Assembly (NCBI RefSeq): GCF_014174275.1
Contig: NZ_JABEQK010000015.1
Coordinates: forward strand, 17,650 to 81,649
Reading direction: 5' to 3'
From: Gluconacetobacter takamatsuzukensis
Lineage (GTDB): Bacteria; Pseudomonadota; Alphaproteobacteria; Acetobacterales; Acetobacteraceae
DNA length: 64,000 nt
The position numbers and the translations under genes are program-made. This document shows, one piece after another, positions 62,614 through 64,000 of the stretch. The notes beneath the pieces are model-generated. The model made no database searches and had not been told where the DNA came from. It saw only the letters and a program-made list of their open reading frames with translations. How positions within the stretch are numbered: the stretch's first letter is position 1; each line of letters begins with the position of its first letter.

Positions 62614-63422
62614 CGTGATGGATCGCTGAAAATATGGCCGGAGATCGTCACGATGCGCGTATGGGCAGCGATCGAGAAAGCGGCCCATACCGCCAGAGCG
62701 AAAAAGCAGATGAACGTCAGCCCATGAAGGACAGCCGCAACAGGCCGGGAAAGCCGCATGCGTGTCCCATAGGTCACCGACGCTATGGGAACCGACCACG
62801 GCGGCAGGGACGCCGCGGCACCCGGGGCGCCTGCGGCATCCGAAGCAGGAGCACCTGGGAGCAGCGTCTCCAGGGGATCCAACTTCTCAGCGTCTCCATC
62901 CCCGACACGGGCGACCACCGGTTCGCTCTCCGCGCCCGTCAGTCGTCCAAGCACCGAACCCGCAAAATCCACACCCTCGGACTCGGTCTTCAGTGCGCCC
63001 CCATTCCCGGAAAGCGCTCCCCACGGAGCAAGCAAAAACACTCGGCCATCGGTGAAGACTGCCTCTGGATCCGGAATGACCAGGGCCCGATCGAGCAATA
63101 GCGCTTGCGCACGCCCTTCGCACGATACGGCCTCACGCACGCGCGCGATCTCTGCGCCGAGATTATGGACAAACCCGTCCCGCTGATCATCCGGATACGT
63201 CGACAAGGGGCGCAGTCCCGCGCCATCGTCGGCATACCATGTGATTTCGCCGCCCTCATCACCACGGGGCCAGCGGACCAGCGGCTCAGCAAAACCAAGC
63301 TTCGTCCGTGAAACCCCAGCCAGAAGATTGGAAAGAATACTGTAGCTCTGGACGGCAGGTTGCCCCCGCCACTCCAGAAGAACCAGCTTATCTAGATCGC
63401 TGCGGAGAAGAACATTTGCCAC
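62610..63422 (-). CDS. Bitopic membrane protein, family member 1, first gene of the operon
   Basis: A 270-residue protein. The N-terminal ~135 residues contain the shared domain (LGFAEPLVRWPRGDEGG, ITWYADDGAGLRPLS, AEIARVREAVS, ALVIPDPEAVFTDGRVFLLAPWG). A low-complexity Ala/Gly/Pro linker and one membrane helix near the C-terminus (about 230-252, LHGLTFICFFALAVWAAF) follow, with a very short tail. It is therefore largely cytoplasmic, with the helix as anchor. It is the first of 11 leftward genes. A palindrome and TTGACA lie 46-71 bases upstream. Function unknown, and no named family recognised. Confidence 0.78.
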   Translation of the reverse strand: MANVLLRSDLDKLVLLEWRGQPAVQSYSILSNLLAGVSRTKLGFAEPLVRWPRGDEGGEITWYADDGAGLRPLSTYPDDQRDGFVHNLGAEIARVREAVSCEGRAQALLLDRALVIPDPEAVFTDGRVFLLAPWGALSGNGGALKTESEGVDFAGSVLGRLTGAESEPVVARVGDGDAEKLDPLETLLPGAPASDAAGAPGAAASLPPWSVPIASVTYGTRMRLSRPVAAVLHGLTFICFFALAVWAAFSIAAHTRIVTISGHIFSDPSR

Positions 63423-63467
63423 AAACCCGCTCTTGTCCTTCGACTATTCTTAAAAATCTATCTTAAT

Positions 63468-63493
63468 GACAGCAGAAAATTTTCTTCTGTCAA
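63468..63493 (-). promoter_or_regulatory. Candidate promoter/operator of the srf-type operon
   Basis: On the minus strand a consensus TTGACA (63488-63493) overlaps a near-perfect inverted repeat at 63468-63491 with arms GACAG(C/A)AGAAAA. This lies about 46-70 bases upstream of the first operon gene. No good -10 box is found at 17 bases, so the promoter is tentative, but a dimeric regulator site covering the -35 is plausible. Confidence 0.5.
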
Positions 63494-63548
63494 GCCTCCC
63501 TGTGTCGTTTTGTACACCCCCATTGAGATCAGCACGGAGTGACCCTCT

Positions 63549-63780
63549 GACCTTGCCCCCTGAAATGCCCTCGATTTGAAGTAGGGTCTGTCCATTACGG
63601 ACGATGAAGAGAGCCCGACTTATGCAGGAACCGATCATCGGGATCCTGAAGGAGCATCAAGCGGGCGTAATGGGGGCGTCTATACGGCAAGCACGGGATC
63701 AGCGACGCAACGTTCTATACGTGGCGTCCAAATACGGCGGCCAGAATGTGTCTGGTTGCGAGTATTGGCCCCCGATTTGA
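63549..63780 (+). mobile_element. Remnant of an IS3-family element (orfA fragment)
   Basis: Begins with an IS3-like end (TGACCTTGCCCCCTG at 63549) followed by a short leader. ATG 63604 then opens a transposase OrfA start: MKRARLMQEPIIGILKEHQAG. After a frameshift the typical KHGISDATFYTWR follows near 63690-63728. The coding part stops there: the rest of orfA, all of orfB and an unambiguous right end are missing. It is a truncated, inactive fragment located between the operon promoter and the tRNA. Confidence 0.75.
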
Positions 63781-63842
63781 ACCTGCGAAACTAAGGCATT
63801 GATTTTGTTTGGATTTATTTTCGGCCCAACGCACACCCAAAG

Positions 63843-63879
63843 AAAAACCCCACGAACCTGTTGGTTTCGTGGGGTTTTT
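63843..63879. terminator. Terminator downstream of tRNA-fMet
   Basis: AAAAACCCCACGAA pairs with TTCGTGGGGTTTTT around a short loop, giving T-runs on both strands. On the minus strand it lies 11 bases after the tRNA, so it can end the rRNA-tRNA transcript. If the island model is right, it is the island's replacement for the orphan terminator at 45002-45027. Confidence 0.85.
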
Positions 63880-63890
63880 GAGGGCTGATA

Positions 63891-63967
<77 letters not shown>

Positions 63968-63982
63968 GGGGTGAGGGTAGAC

Positions 63983-64000
63983 TGGAAGACCTGGCGGCGA
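63983..64000 (-). rRNA. 5S rRNA, 3' end only (cut by window edge)
   Basis: The minus-strand sequence entering the window, TCGCCGCCAGGTCTTCC, matches the conserved 3' end of alphaproteobacterial 5S rRNA, and the initiator tRNA follows 15 bases later. The rest of the rRNA operon lies to the right of the window. The exact 3' end is approximate. Confidence 0.6.

Larger units (their letters stand above)
45066..63890. mobile_element. Putative genomic island in tRNA-fMet carrying an SrfB/SrfC-vWA-ABC operon
   Basis: Bounded on the left by the 13-bp tRNA-end copy and orphan terminator, and on the right by the intact initiator tRNA behind an rRNA operon. Contents: a decayed Xre/RES pair, two lipoproteins, an 11-gene leftward operon and an IS3 remnant beside the tRNA. 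No integrase gene is present. It may have been lost where the IS remnant now sits, which is the usual integrase position next to the tRNA 3' end. Gene types (pseudogenes, IS debris, conflict-type genes) fit transfer and decay. Confidence 0.55.

Noticed and set aside
62613..62799. N-terminal extension of the second operon gene to 62799
   Set aside because: The extra residues overlap the preceding gene by almost 190 bases and are not similar to the family. The ATGA overlap at 62610-62613 matches the rest of the operon.
47634..63422. Interpretation of the operon as a type VI secretion locus
   Set aside because: vWA (PpkA-like) and FGE-type proteins can occur in T6SS regions, but no tube, sheath, baseplate, VgrG, ClpV or TssJLM-like genes are present.
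63450..63638. Small minus-strand frame upstream of the operon
   Set aside because: It spans the promoter palindrome and the IS3 fragment, and has no ribosome site or similarity.

Overview
The window is GC-rich bacterial DNA with long, tightly packed operons, many ATGA/GTGA stop-start overlaps and several large TonB-dependent receptors. The core cluster pyrB-pyrC-plsY-dprA-topA-rnr-S41 peptidase-DUF1491 is an alphaproteobacterial arrangement. The intergenic hairpin elements, the receptor style and the rRNA-linked initiator tRNA fit an acetic acid bacterium (Acetobacteraceae, Gluconacetobacter-like). The genus is an inference.

Left third (1-32727): a catabolic operon cut by the window start (FAD amine/amino-acid oxidoreductase, D-2-hydroxyacid dehydrogenase, aldehyde dehydrogenase), followed by a TonB-dependent receptor. 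Next come an ABC exporter, endonuclease III and ComEC, with ComEC bracketed by two copies of a roughly 122-bp double-hairpin repeat. Then gltX and the pyrimidine/phospholipid/DNA-processing operon, in which the PyrC protein has lost its metal-binding HxH motif. This is followed by an OmpA-like protein, a cysteine synthase divergent from an Rrf2 regulator, small envelope proteins, parE, an EamA exporter and a GhrA-like reductase.

Middle (32728-45052): two paralogous TonB-dependent receptors of about 1040 residues flank a secreted M1 aminopeptidase. Each receptor is preceded by the same palindrome, ATGTTGC-N6-GCAACAT, within a conserved upstream block, so they are probably co-regulated. UDP-glucose dehydrogenase closes this part.

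Right third (45053-63890): a putative genomic island of about 18.8 kb inserted at the 3' end of an initiator tRNA gene that follows an rRNA operon. The right edge of the window reaches the end of a 5S rRNA. A 13-bp copy of the tRNA 3' end, followed by an orphan terminator, lies at 45002-45065. The island carries a decayed Xre/RES toxin-antitoxin pair, two coiled-coil lipoproteins, an IS3 remnant and one leftward operon of 11 genes, nearly all overlapping. The operon encodes four membrane proteins sharing one N-terminal domain, SrfB (actin/Hsp70-fold ATPase), SrfC (dynamin-like GTPase), a TM/Sel1 adaptor, a periplasmic von Willebrand A protein, an ABC ATPase plus MacB/LolC-type permease, and a secreted FGE-fold protein. 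This looks like an uncharacterised envelope-spanning NTP-driven machine and is the strongest candidate for an undescribed system here.
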